The notes below the pieces were generated by a model, which was not told the origin of the DNA, searched no databases, and saw nothing but the letters and a program-made list of their open reading frames with translations. A stretch of 64,000 bases of DNA from RGIG5579 sp045597125. Lineage in GTDB: Bacteria > Bacillota > Clostridia > Oscillospirales > SIG627. The first letter of the stretch is position 1. Each line of letters opens with the position of its first letter. Location of the stretch: contig JAZODR010000052.1 of the NCBI GenBank assembly GCA_045597125.1, positions 62,001 to 126,000 of the forward strand. Direction: 5' to 3'. The translations under genes were made by a program, and so were the position numbers. Positions 8,099-16,855 of this stretch are shown here, one piece after another.

Positions 8099-9379
8099 TT
8101 AAATGTTTCTCAAAGCATTCTCAATATCTGCGATGAGATCCTCTGCGTCCTCCAAACCTACAGAAAGACGTACAAGATCAGGGCCAACACCGCAAGCAAC
8201 AAGTTCATCATCGCTCAGCTGACGGTGCGTTGTAGTTGCAGGATGCAGACAACAAGAACGCGCATCTGCCACATGCGTCTCAATTGCGATCATTTCAAGC
8301 CTAGACATAAAGGTTGCCGCAGCTTCCCTACCGCCTTTTACACCGAAACTGATAACACCGCATGTGCCACCGGGGAAATACTTCTTTACAAGATCATAAT
8401 TGTCAGCCGTTTCAAGTCCGGGATAGGTAACCCAGGAAATCTTTTCATGTGCTTCCAAAAATTTTGCAACCTTCAATGCACTCTCACAGTGGCGCTTCAT
8501 CCTTACATGCAAACTTTCAAGACCGAGGTTAAGAATATATGCACTCATAGGAGCAGGTGTTACACCAAGGTCACGCATCAACTGCGCGGTTGCTTTCGTA
8601 ATATACGCTCCCTCAATACCAAAACGCTCGGTATAAGTAATGCCATGATAACTTTGATCGGGGGTACACAGACCGGGGAATTTCTCGGGATATTTTGTCC
8701 AATCAAATTTACCGGAATCAATGATGGCACCGCCAACACAGCTTCCATGACCATCCATATACTTAGTGGTAGAATGGGTAACGATATCAGCACCCCACTC
8801 AATGGGTCTGCAATTTGCAGGAGTCGGGAAGGTATTATCAATTATCAAAGGAACACCATTTCGATGGGCAATCTTAGCAAAACGCTCGATGTCTAGCACA
8901 TTCAGAGCGGGATTGGCAATGGTTTCACCGAAAAGCGCCTTTGTTTCGGGACGAAAAGCTGCCTCAATTTCTTCATCGGTTGACTCCGGAGTTACAAAAG
9001 TAACATCAATCCCCATTCTCTTTAAAGTGACGGAAAACAGATTGAAGGTTCCTCCGTAAATGGAAGCCAAGGATACAAAGTGATCACCGCAGCTGCAAAT
9101 ATTAAAAATTGCAAGGAAGTTGGCTGCCTGACCGGAAGAGGTAAGCATTGCGGCACTACCACCTTCCATCTCACAAATCTTGGCTGCAACAGTATCACAG
9201 GTGGGATTCTGTAATCTGGAATAAAAATATCCGTTTGCCTCCAGATCGAAGAGCTTTCCCATTGCTTCACCGGTTGCATATTTAAAAGTGGTGCTTTGAA
9301 TAATGGGAATTTGTCTGGGTTCGCCATTTCCGGGACGGTAACCGCCCTGCACACATTTTGTACCAATACCTTTTTTCAT
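8099..9379 (-). CDS. metY: O-acetylhomoserine sulfhydrylase (MetY)
   Basis: 426 residues, the length of MetY rather than of MetB (about 380). A PLP enzyme of the Cys/Met metabolism family: the PLP lysine is Lys206 in THSTTKYMDGHGS. It converts O-acetylhomoserine plus sulfide to homocysteine. The start ATG has GGAGG 8 bases upstream. It lies 35 bases after argF and has its own promoter overlapping the argF end (9409-9437), so methionine genes need not follow arginine control. No SAM riboswitch or Met T-box was seen in the short leader. Confidence 0.92.
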   Translation of the reverse strand: MKKGIGTKCVQGGYRPGNGEPRQIPIIQSTTFKYATGEAMGKLFDLEANGYFYSRLQNPTCDTVAAKICEMEGGSAAMLTSSGQAANFLAIFNICSCGDHFVSLASIYGGTFNLFSVTLKRMGIDVTFVTPESTDEEIEAAFRPETKALFGETIANPALNVLDIERFAKIAHRNGVPLIIDNTFPTPANCRPIEWGADIVTHSTTKYMDGHGSCVGGAIIDSGKFDWTKYPEKFPGLCTPDQSYHGITYTERFGIEGAYITKATAQLMRDLGVTPAPMSAYILNLGLESLHVRMKRHCESALKVAKFLEAHEKISWVTYPGLETADNYDLVKKYFPGGTCGVISFGVKGGREAAATFMSRLEMIAIETHVADARSCCLHPATTTHRQLSDDELVACGVGPDLVRLSVGLEDAEDLIADIENALRNI

Positions 9380-9408
9380 TTCAATTCCTCCAGAAATTGT
9401 TTAAGGCC

Positions 9409-9437
9409 ATTATATCATAAAAGTTCGGGGTCTGCAA
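9409..9437 (-). promoter_or_regulatory. Promoter for metY-metA, embedded at the argF 3' end
   Basis: Minus-strand TTGCAG (9432-9437) and TATAAT (9409-9414) are 17 bases apart. The -35 and most of the spacer lie inside the last codons of argF. The leader to the metY ATG is only about 25 bases, too short for a riboswitch. Confidence 0.6.
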
Positions 9438-10416
9438 GAGTTGCTGCCATAACAGCTTTTATGGTATGCATTCTGTTTTCAGCTTCGTCAAAGACAATGG
9501 AAGCTTCGCTTTCAAACACCTCGTCCGTAACCTCCATACAATCAATCCCGAATTTATCGTAAATCTGTTTGCCAACAGTGGTTTTCAAGTCGTGAAACGC
9601 AGGCAAACAATGCATAAACTTGCACTGAGGACCTGCATTTTCCATCAAATGGGAAGTAACGCGATAAGGAGTCAATTCGCGTATACGCTCTTGCCAAACA
9701 TCATCGGGCTCACCCATAGAAACCCAAACATCTGTATAAATCACATGTGCACCACGCGTTGCCGCCAAAGGATCCTCAACAAATTCTAAAACTGCACCGG
9801 TTTCCTTGGCAATTTTCAATGCCATTTGGCGAAGTTCTACATCGGGGAAATATTTTGCAGGCGCGCAAGCAACGAAGTGCATTCCCATTTTCGCGCAGCC
9901 TACCATCAATGAATTACCCATATTGTAACGGGCATCCCCCATATAAACAAGCTTTTTCCCTTTCAACTCTCCGAATTGTTCACGAATTGTGAGAAAATCC
10001 GCCAAAATCTGAGTAGGATGAAATTCATTGGTCAGACCGTTCCAAACGGGAACTCCGGCAAAATGAGCAAGTTCCTCCACAATCTCCTGACCAAAACCGC
10101 GATATTCAATGCCGTCAAACATTCTGCCCAATACGCGGGCGGTATCAGCAATGCTTTCCTTCTTCCCCATCTGGGAGCCGGTAGGCTCAAGGTAAACCGG
10201 ATGCATCCCCAAATCGGCACCGGCAACCTCAAAAGCACAACGGGTTCTGGTACTGGATTTCTCAAAAACAAGAGCGATGCTCTTCCCTTCACAAATACGA
10301 TGAGAAATCCCTTTTTTCTTTTCCTCTTTGAACTTTGCAGAAAGATCCAATAAATAAGAAATTTCCTCAGAAGAAAAATCAAGAAGCTTTAAAAAGCTTT
10401 TGTTTTTTAAATTCAT
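9415..10416 (-). CDS. argF: Ornithine carbamoyltransferase
   Basis: 333 residues. Joins ornithine and carbamoyl phosphate to citrulline. Motifs: carbamoyl-phosphate loop SSTRTRCAFEVAGADLG (about 54-70), FHPTQILADF, and the ornithine-site HCLPAFHD with catalytic Cys. It is last in the arginine operon, starting 3 bases after the argD stop with AAAGGAG upstream. Carbamoyl phosphate would come from CarB at 55844-59017, although its small subunit CarA is not in the window. Confidence 0.95.
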   Translation of the reverse strand: MNLKNKSFLKLLDFSSEEISYLLDLSAKFKEEKKKGISHRICEGKSIALVFEKSSTRTRCAFEVAGADLGMHPVYLEPTGSQMGKKESIADTARVLGRMFDGIEYRGFGQEIVEELAHFAGVPVWNGLTNEFHPTQILADFLTIREQFGELKGKKLVYMGDARYNMGNSLMVGCAKMGMHFVACAPAKYFPDVELRQMALKIAKETGAVLEFVEDPLAATRGAHVIYTDVWVSMGEPDDVWQERIRELTPYRVTSHLMENAGPQCKFMHCLPAFHDLKTTVGKQIYDKFGIDCMEVTDEVFESEASIVFDEAENRMHTIKAVMAATLADPELL

Positions 10417-10419
10417 AAT

Positions 10420-11592
10420 CTACTCCTTTTCGGCACAGACTTTCGCAATAATCTCCAGCGCCTCTTTTAAACACTCCATGGAAATATTCAGTGCAGGAAG
10501 CAAACGTACTTTATCTTTGGCAGTCAAACAAAGAACGCCGCGCTCTAAACACTCTCGAACAATTTCTTTTGCATTGCCGTGTGTTTTGATACCGATCATC
10601 AAACCCATACCACTGACAGATTCAATTCCTTTTTTATCTTTTAAATATGCAAAAGTAAAAGCACTTTTTTCTTTCACAGATTCTAGAAATTCTTTATCCA
10701 AGCGTTCCATAACGCTGATCGCTCCCGCACAAGCAATGGGATTGCCGCCATAAGTAGAACCGTGATCCCCGAAACCGAATATATTTTCGACCTTTTCACC
10801 AAGAAGAGCTGCGCCCAAAGGCAAACCGCCACCGATTCCCTTTGCCGTACTGACAAGATCAGGCTGAATCCCGAAATTTTGATAAGCATAGAGCGAACCG
10901 GTTCTTCCGTTTCCGGTCTGAACCTCATCAACAATGAGAAGAATATCTTCCGCCTTAGCAAACTCGGCAAGTTCCCTAACAAAATCAGCCTCAAGGGCAA
11001 TCACGCCGCCCTCTCCTTGAACGCATTCAATCATAATTGCGCAAGCCTTATGCTTTAAAGCGCAAGCTTTCAGCGCATTTATATCATTTGCAGGGGTATG
11101 AACGAAGCCGGGTGTCAGAGGTTGAAACAATTCGTGATAATGGTCCTGACCGGTTGCGGAAAGAGTCGTAATGGTTCTTCCGTGAAAACTGTTCTCAAGA
11201 GTTACAATGGTGTAATACTCTGCGCCCTTTTTCTCAAAGCCGTATTTTCTTGCAGCCTTAATCACACACTCGTTTGCCTCAGCACCGGAATTACAGAAAA
11301 AAACTTTTTTCATTCCGCTTTTTTCGCAAATAAGCTCTGCCAAACGGACACAAGGCTCAGTATAATACAGATTAGACATATGCTGAACCTTATGAAGCTG
11401 ATCGCTAACCGCCTTTACCCAAAGATCATCGGAGATGCCAAAACAAGTTACACCAATTCCGGAACCCATATCAATATAGCGCTTTCCGTTTTCATCATAA
11501 ACCTCAGAGCCTTTGCCTGAAATTATGGAAACGGGAAAACGCGCATAAGTTCCCGCGATATATTTTTGATCCAAATTTTGTAAATTACTCAT
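10420..11592 (-). CDS. argD: Acetylornithine aminotransferase
   Basis: 390 residues from the ATG at 11592. A GTG nine bases upstream (11601) is possible, but GGTGAG lies in front of the ATG. A class III PLP aminotransferase: the PLP lysine is about Lys251 in STAKGIGGGLPLGA, with DEVQTGNGRTG before it. It converts N-acetylglutamate semialdehyde to N-acetylornithine. It overlaps the argB stop by 8 bases, so the two are translationally coupled. A parallel role in lysine synthesis (succinyl-DAP aminotransferase) is possible in this family. Confidence 0.93.
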   Translation of the reverse strand: MSNLQNLDQKYIAGTYARFPVSIISGKGSEVYDENGKRYIDMGSGIGVTCFGISDDLWVKAVSDQLHKVQHMSNLYYTEPCVRLAELICEKSGMKKVFFCNSGAEANECVIKAARKYGFEKKGAEYYTIVTLENSFHGRTITTLSATGQDHYHELFQPLTPGFVHTPANDINALKACALKHKACAIMIECVQGEGGVIALEADFVRELAEFAKAEDILLIVDEVQTGNGRTGSLYAYQNFGIQPDLVSTAKGIGGGLPLGAALLGEKVENIFGFGDHGSTYGGNPIACAGAISVMERLDKEFLESVKEKSAFTFAYLKDKKGIESVSGMGLMIGIKTHGNAKEIVRECLERGVLCLTAKDKVRLLPALNISMECLKEALEIIAKVCAEKE

Positions 11593-12457
11593 ACTTCTCA
11601 CCAGTTACCATCGTACCTGCGCCTTCATCCGTCAGAAGCTCCATCAAGATGGAATGAGGTACTCTTCCGTCCATAATAACCACGTTTTTTACACCCTCTC
11701 GAATAGCTTCAATGCAGCACTCCACCTTGGGAATCATACCACCGGAAACGATTCCCTGTTTTTTCAATTCTTCAGCCTGATCGATGCTAACATAATGAAT
11801 CAGCGAAGAAGGATCATCGCGGTCACGGAGGATCCCCGCAATATCGGTCATCATAATCAATCTCTCAGCGCCGAGAGCACCCGCAATATAAGCTGCTGCC
11901 GTATCACCATTGATGTTATATGAATTACCTTCGCGATCACAACCGATTGTTGAAATAACAGGAATATAATTTTTTTCCAAAAGGTCCATAACAGGTGCAA
12001 TGTTAATCTTAGTAATCTTTCCCACATAGCCCAGTCTTTCATCTTTGGTGGTCGCTTCAATCAAGCGGCCGTCCATACCGGAAATACCCATTGCCTTTCC
12101 GCCCTTGGACTCCAAAAGATTAACAAGAGTTTTATTCACCTTTCCTGCCAAAACCATTTGCGCAATATCAATGGTTTCTTTATCAGTAACACGAAGGCCC
12201 TCAATGAAAACAGCTTTCTTGCCGAGCTTTTCCATCATTTCGCTAATCTCAGGTCCGCCACCGTGAACCAGAACGATTTTAACACCGATGAGCCAAAGCA
12301 AAGCAACATCTTCCATTACCTGCATTTTTAAATGCTCATCTATCATAGCATTTCCGCCATATTTTACAACAACGATTTTATTGTTGTAACGCTTAATATA
12401 GGGCAAAGCCTGCGTAAGCATTTCAGCACGGACAGCATTGGAAATATTCATATCCAT
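11585..12457 (-). CDS. argB: Acetylglutamate kinase
   Basis: 290 residues. Phosphorylates N-acetylglutamate. Amino-acid-kinase fold with N-terminal VVVKYGGNAM and the substrate loop VLVHGGGPEIS. The C-terminal part carries the nucleotide site around MMTDIAGILRDRDD. The start ATG has GAGGTG 5 bases upstream. It lies 9 bases after argJ and is coupled to argD. Kinases of this type are often feedback-inhibited by arginine; the sequence alone does not prove that here. Confidence 0.95.
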   Translation of the reverse strand: MDMNISNAVRAEMLTQALPYIKRYNNKIVVVKYGGNAMIDEHLKMQVMEDVALLWLIGVKIVLVHGGGPEISEMMEKLGKKAVFIEGLRVTDKETIDIAQMVLAGKVNKTLVNLLESKGGKAMGISGMDGRLIEATTKDERLGYVGKITKINIAPVMDLLEKNYIPVISTIGCDREGNSYNINGDTAAAYIAGALGAERLIMMTDIAGILRDRDDPSSLIHYVSIDQAEELKKQGIVSGGMIPKVECCIEAIREGVKNVVIMDGRVPHSILMELLTDEGAGTMVTGEKYE

Positions 12458-12466
12458 TTTAACACC

Positions 12467-13681
12467 TCAAGTACGGTAGTCACCGTTAATTTTTACATAA
12501 TCGTAGGTCAAATCACAGCCCCAAGCAGTAGCGTTTCCCACACCGTTTCCTAGGTCAATACGAATTTCAATTTCCTTTTCAAGCAAAATTTCTTTTGCTT
12601 TTTCTTCAGAGAAATCCACACCCGCACCATTTTTGCAAACACAAATCTTACCTTTCTTGCTCACAAAGGAAACGGCAACTTGATTTACATCAACATTTGC
12701 ACCGCTATAGCCGATGGCACAAAGAATTCTGCCCCAGTTTGCATCTGCACCAAACATAGCCGCCTTCAAAAGATTGGAGCAAATTACGCTCTTAGCAATT
12801 ATCTTGGCATCCTTCACCGTAGAAGCACCGCATACAGAGCACTCCAGAAGCTTTGTTGCACCTTCTCCATCAGCAGCAATCATACGGGAAAGAGCTACCG
12901 AAACGGTGTTAAGAGCCTTCATAAAAACTGCAAAATCAGCATCATCTTTTTCAACCACAGGATTTCCTGCACAACCATTTGCCATTACAATCACATTGTC
13001 ATTGGTAGAGGTATCTCCGTCAACACTGATCATATTAAAGGTATTTTGAACATCAGTGGAAAGTGCCTTTTGAAGCATTTCTGCGGAAATAGCAGCATCG
13101 GTAGTAATAAAAACAAGCATCGTTGCCATATTGGGATGAATCATCCCGCTTCCCTTTGCAATGCCACCCATTCGGCAAATCTTACCACCCAGCTCAAACT
13201 CTACGGCAATTTCCTTTTTTGTAAGATCGGTAGTCATAATTGCCTTTGCAGCTGCATCGGAACCGTCATAAGAAAGCTTGGTAAGAAGTGTGGGCAAGCC
13301 GTTCTCAATTGGCTCTAAAGATAAGGGTTGACCGATTACACCGGTGGAGGCAACCAAAACATCATCGGATTGAACACCAAGACCTTCGGCTGCAAGTGAA
13401 CACATTGCTTCTGCAATTTCAATGCCGTTGGCATTACAAGTATTCGCATTGCCACTGTTGATAATGACAGCACGGGCAACACCGTTTTCAAGGTGTTTAC
13501 GAGTAACGGTCAACGGTGCGCCTTTTACCAAATTGCACGTATAAACAGCAGCAGAACTGCAAGAAGTATCACTACATATCAAAGCAAGATCGGGTTTTGT
13601 TTTATTTTTTCGAATTCCGCAATGTATGCCGGAGGCACGAAAGCCCTGCGCCGCGCAGACACCACCATCAATGATTTTCAT
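12467..13681 (-). CDS. argJ: Glutamate N-acetyltransferase / amino-acid acetyltransferase
   Basis: 404 residues. It transfers acetyl from N-acetylornithine to glutamate, closing the acetyl cycle, and may also start the cycle with acetyl-CoA. The autocleavage motif KGSGMIHPNMATML is present: the precursor should be cut between Ala186 and Thr187, making Thr187 the nucleophile of the beta chain. With argJ present no argA or argE is needed for the pathway, and none is seen here. Whether it is mono- or bifunctional cannot be read from sequence. Confidence 0.95.
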   Translation of the reverse strand: MKIIDGGVCAAQGFRASGIHCGIRKNKTKPDLALICSDTSCSSAAVYTCNLVKGAPLTVTRKHLENGVARAVIINSGNANTCNANGIEIAEAMCSLAAEGLGVQSDDVLVASTGVIGQPLSLEPIENGLPTLLTKLSYDGSDAAAKAIMTTDLTKKEIAVEFELGGKICRMGGIAKGSGMIHPNMATMLVFITTDAAISAEMLQKALSTDVQNTFNMISVDGDTSTNDNVIVMANGCAGNPVVEKDDADFAVFMKALNTVSVALSRMIAADGEGATKLLECSVCGASTVKDAKIIAKSVICSNLLKAAMFGADANWGRILCAIGYSGANVDVNQVAVSFVSKKGKICVCKNGAGVDFSEEKAKEILLEKEIEIRIDLGNGVGNATAWGCDLTYDYVKINGDYRT

Positions 13682-13693
13682 ATTTTCCCTCCA

Positions 13694-14617
13694 TCAAACG
13701 GCAAGTCCCGTATCTTCCGGGACACCGAGAATCAAATTCATATTTTGAATTGCTGCGCCACTTGCGCCTTTGCCAAGATTATCAAATCTGGCAGTCAAAA
13801 GGATGCGCTGGTCATTACCGCTTACAGTAATCTGCATATCATCTCTTCCTGAAAAAGCTCCGGCAGATAAAAATCCGTTCTCATCGGCATCTTTTGCAAA
13901 ATGAATCAAGCCACTTTGATAATATTCAACAAAAAAATCCTCAAGCTCCGATTTGGAGCACAAAAGATTATCTGCAAACAAAGGAACGGTAACTTCCATA
14001 CCGCTATAAAAAGGAGCTACAATGGGACAAAATGCCGGAGCAGTTTGCAAAGAGCACAATGAAACAATTTCCTTTAAATGTTTATGCTGTTGGCTTAAAC
14101 CATAAAGTCTTGGCGCATCCAGAAGTTTATTACGTTTTTCTCCCTCATATTCAGCAATCATTTGCTTTCCGCCGCCGGAATAACCGGTCAGAGAAAAGCA
14201 TGAAAGAATGGCATCATTTTTCAGCACACCTTCACGAACCAAAGGTGCAACCAGCGCTACCACACCGCTGGCGTGGCATCCGGGATTTGCAATCCTCTTA
14301 GAAGATATGATTTTTTCTTTTTGTCCCTTCAATTCGGGAAAGCCATAAACCCATGCAGGATTTGTACGATGCGCTGTGGAAGTATCAATCAAAACTGTTT
14401 CAGGATTTTCTACAAGCAAAGAAGATTCAATCGCGGCGGCATCGGGAAGACAAAGAAAAGCAATGTCAGCCGAATTCAGCGCTTGTTTTCTTGCAACAGG
14501 ATCTTTGCGAAGGTCTTCGGAAAGGGTAATAACCTGCAAATCCTTGCGCTGTGCCAAACGTTCATGAATACGGAGCCCCGTTGTTCCTGCACTACCGTCA
14601 ATAAATATCTTTTTCAT
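13694..14617 (-). CDS. argC: N-acetyl-gamma-glutamyl-phosphate reductase (short type)
   Basis: 307 residues, the shorter ArgC type (the longer type is about 340). NADPH-dependent reduction of N-acetylglutamyl phosphate. It has an N-terminal nucleotide-binding start MKKIFIDGSAGTTGLRI and catalytic Cys114 in ANPGCHASG. The GTTG rather than GASGYTG nucleotide loop is typical of the short type. The start overlaps the argH stop in an ATGA arrangement (14614-14617). Confidence 0.93.
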   Translation of the reverse strand: MKKIFIDGSAGTTGLRIHERLAQRKDLQVITLSEDLRKDPVARKQALNSADIAFLCLPDAAAIESSLLVENPETVLIDTSTAHRTNPAWVYGFPELKGQKEKIISSKRIANPGCHASGVVALVAPLVREGVLKNDAILSCFSLTGYSGGGKQMIAEYEGEKRNKLLDAPRLYGLSQQHKHLKEIVSLCSLQTAPAFCPIVAPFYSGMEVTVPLFADNLLCSKSELEDFFVEYYQSGLIHFAKDADENGFLSAGAFSGRDDMQITVSGNDQRILLTARFDNLGKGASGAAIQNMNLILGVPEDTGLAV

Positions 14618-15993
14618 TTCGATTCGATCCTTTCTTTTACGTACGCGATCTGCGAATCAACTGAACCGAGAGAGGTTCCACCCTCGCTGATTCTTTTTTC
14701 TACGCAGTTTACAAGATCGATGTCTGCATAAACATCCTCTTCAATTAAATCGGAAAAGGATTTAAATTCATCCAAGGTCAAATTCTCGAGAACCTTCCCG
14801 TTCTGAATACAAAAAGCCACAGCAGTACCGGAAATCTTATAAGCAGTTCTGAACGGAAGGCCTTTTTTCACCAAATAGTCAGCAAGATCAGTTGCATTGA
14901 TAAAGCCCTTTTGAGCGGCTTTTTTCATATTTTCGCGATTTGCCTTCATTCCCGAAAGCATTCCGCAAAATACATCCAGACACATTTTTACGGTATCGCA
15001 GGCATCGAAAATGCTTTCCTTATCCTCCTGCATATCTTTGTTGTAAGCCAAGGGCAAACCCTTCAAGGTGGTGAAAAGCGCCATCAAATCGCCATACACG
15101 CGGCCGGTCTTTCCTCGTACCAGTTCCGCAATATCGGGATTTTTTTTCTGAGGCATAATGGAAGAGCCTGTCGTGAAATCATCTGAAAGCTCAATGAACT
15201 TAAACTCCCAACTTGCCCAAAGAATAATCTCCTCGGAAAAGCGGGAAAGATGCATCATCAAAATAGAAAGTGCGCTCATCAGCTCCAAACAAAAATCTCG
15301 ATCGGAAACAGCATCCAAGGAATTAAGACAAATTCCGTCAAAGGAAAGCTCTTTTGCCTCAAATCTTCGATCCGTTTCGTATGTAGTGCCCGCTAATGCA
15401 CAAGCGCCAATAGGCGAAAAGTTCATTCTCTTTTTGCAATCTGCAAAACGCTCCAAATCACGAAGCAGCATCATGGCATAAGCCATCAGATGATGACCGA
15501 AAGAAATCGGCTGGGCTCGCTGAAGATGCGTGTAACCGGGAAGAATGTAATCCCGATAAAGTTCTGCCTTTTCGCAAATCACGGAAAGCAGCGAAGCTGT
15601 CTTCTCCTCAAACAAGGCTATTTCATCCCGCAAGTACATACGGATATCCAATGCCACCTGATCGTTTCTGCTTCTGGCAGTATGAAGCTTCTTGCCCAGA
15701 TCGCCAAGACGATCCGTGAGCACCTGCTCAACGAACATATGAATATCCTCACAGGTCATATCAAAATCAAGCTTTCCGTTTTCAAGATCATCCAGAATTT
15801 CGGCAAGACCGCAAATGAGCTCTTTTCCTTCATCCGAAGTTATGATTCCTTGCCGTGCCAGCATAGCAGCATGAGCCATACTTCCGCGAATGTCCTGACG
15901 ATACATTCTGAAATCAAAATGAATCGAAGAATTAAAATCATCAGCGATTTGATTCACATTACCGTCTGTCCGACCAGCCCACATTTTTGCCAT
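14614..15993 (-). CDS. argH: Argininosuccinate lyase
   Basis: 459 residues. Splits argininosuccinate into arginine and fumarate. The family signature GSSIMPQKKNPD (about 281-292) is intact, as is TARSRNDQ in the N-terminal part. It is the first gene of the arginine operon, with AAGGAG 8 bases before the ATG and the operon promoter 70-100 bases upstream. argG, the preceding enzyme, is not in the operon or the window and must lie elsewhere. Confidence 0.95.
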   Translation of the reverse strand: MAKMWAGRTDGNVNQIADDFNSSIHFDFRMYRQDIRGSMAHAAMLARQGIITSDEGKELICGLAEILDDLENGKLDFDMTCEDIHMFVEQVLTDRLGDLGKKLHTARSRNDQVALDIRMYLRDEIALFEEKTASLLSVICEKAELYRDYILPGYTHLQRAQPISFGHHLMAYAMMLLRDLERFADCKKRMNFSPIGACALAGTTYETDRRFEAKELSFDGICLNSLDAVSDRDFCLELMSALSILMMHLSRFSEEIILWASWEFKFIELSDDFTTGSSIMPQKKNPDIAELVRGKTGRVYGDLMALFTTLKGLPLAYNKDMQEDKESIFDACDTVKMCLDVFCGMLSGMKANRENMKKAAQKGFINATDLADYLVKKGLPFRTAYKISGTAVAFCIQNGKVLENLTLDEFKSFSDLIEEDVYADIDLVNCVEKRISEGGTSLGSVDSQIAYVKERIESK

Positions 15994-16024
15994 CGTTTCA
16001 CTCCTTGAAAGCCAACAATAATTT

Positions 16025-16038
16025 TGAATAAATATTCA
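16025..16038. promoter_or_regulatory. ARG box (ArgR operator) in the argH leader
   Basis: TGAATAAATATTCA: arms TGAAT and ATTCA with a 4-base A/T spacer. With its flanks it matches the established ARG-box consensus WNTGAATWWWWATTCANW at every position. It lies about 25-40 bases downstream of the -10, so an arginine-bound ArgR there could block initiation or elongation. No argR gene is in the window. Confidence 0.75.
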
Positions 16039-16051
16039 TAATGTTTTATTC

Positions 16052-16078
16052 GACTGAAATATTATAAACATTTCAGTC
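16052..16078. promoter_or_regulatory. Perfect 9-9-9 palindrome spanning the argH -10 box
   Basis: Arms GACTGAAAT (16052-16060) and ATTTCAGTC (16070-16078) are perfectly complementary around a 9-base centre that contains the -10 TATAAT. The position is that of a repressor operator. The arms resemble but do not match an ARG box, so this may be a second, extended ArgR site or a site for another regulator. Confidence 0.6.
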
Positions 16079-16089
16079 TTTCTTGTCAA
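16061..16089 (-). promoter_or_regulatory. Consensus promoter of the arginine operon
   Basis: Minus-strand TTGACA (16084-16089) and TATAAT (16061-16066) are separated by 17 bases, a full match to the sigma-A consensus. Such strength implies that expression is set by repression, in line with the overlapping palindrome and the ARG box. Confidence 0.85.
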
Positions 16090-16121
16090 TAATTACCGCA
16101 AAACTAATTCAAAATTTTTAT

Positions 16122-16160
16122 AAAAAAACAATACCGACCGAAAATATTCAGTCGGTATTA
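16122..16160 (-). terminator. Intrinsic terminator of the histidine operon
   Basis: Minus-strand hairpin AATACCGAC / GTCGGTATT with a short A/T-rich loop, followed by GTTTTTTTA. It lies 33-71 bases after the hisIE stop and upstream of the arginine promoter, so the two operons are separated. Confidence 0.85.
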
Positions 16161-16192
16161 TTCTATTTTTTTGAATATTATTCATTTTTAGC

Positions 16193-16843
16193 TTATTTCG
16201 TCATTTTTTCCTGCTTCACCTTGTGATCGATCACGTGGCGAGAGGCAAGCTCGTGATGAATATCTTCTAAGGAAATTCCCATTTGGATCATCAGAACCAT
16301 CACATGATATGCAAGATCAGCAATTTCGTAAATTGTTTCTTTTTTGTCATCTGCCTTACCGGCAATGATTACTTCCGTACACTCTTCGCCCACCTTCTTA
16401 AGGATTTTATCAAGACCCTTTTCAAAAAGATAAGTAGTATATGACCCCTCTTTTTTATCAATTTTTCTTCCCTCAATCAGCTTCATCAAAGCTTCCGGAG
16501 AGAACTCTTTGAGTTTTTCGCTCTCCCAAACGGGATTCTCAAAGCAAGATACAGAACCCGTGTGACAAGCAGGTCCGTCAGGTTCTACCATAACGACTAA
16601 GGCATCCTTGTCACAATCTGCAGTAATAGAAACAATATGTTGATAGTTTCCGCTGGTTTCCCCTTTCAGCCACAATTCATTTCGGGAGCGGCTCCAGAAG
16701 CAAGTCAAACCTTTTTCCATAGAAATTTCAAGACTTTCGCGATTCATATAAGCCAAAGTCAAAACCTTCTTTGTAATCGCATCTACAACAATTGCGGGAA
16801 TCAAACCTTTTTCATCAAATTTCAATTCACCCATATTTAACAT
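16193..16843 (-). CDS. hisIE: Phosphoribosyl-AMP cyclohydrolase / phosphoribosyl-ATP pyrophosphatase
   Basis: 216 residues, a two-domain fusion. HisI part about 1-110: the zinc/magnesium motifs TADCDKDA and PACHTGSVSCF are intact. HisE part about 118-205: an all-helical pyrophosphatase with KVGEECTEVIIAGK. Together they carry out steps 2 and 3 of histidine synthesis. It is the last gene of the his operon, 12 bases after hisF, with a G-rich ribosome site (GGGGGGA). Confidence 0.95.
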   Translation of the reverse strand: MLNMGELKFDEKGLIPAIVVDAITKKVLTLAYMNRESLEISMEKGLTCFWSRSRNELWLKGETSGNYQHIVSITADCDKDALVVMVEPDGPACHTGSVSCFENPVWESEKLKEFSPEALMKLIEGRKIDKKEGSYTTYLFEKGLDKILKKVGEECTEVIIAGKADDKKETIYEIADLAYHVMVLMIQMGISLEDIHHELASRHVIDHKVKQEKMTK

Positions 16844-16855
16844 AAAAATCCCCCC

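Noticed and set aside
16172..16184. TGAATATTATTCA, a second ARG-box-like palindrome
   Set aside because: The spacer is 3 instead of 4 bases and the site lies between the hisIE stop and its terminator, upstream of the arginine promoter; probably chance in A/T-rich DNA.
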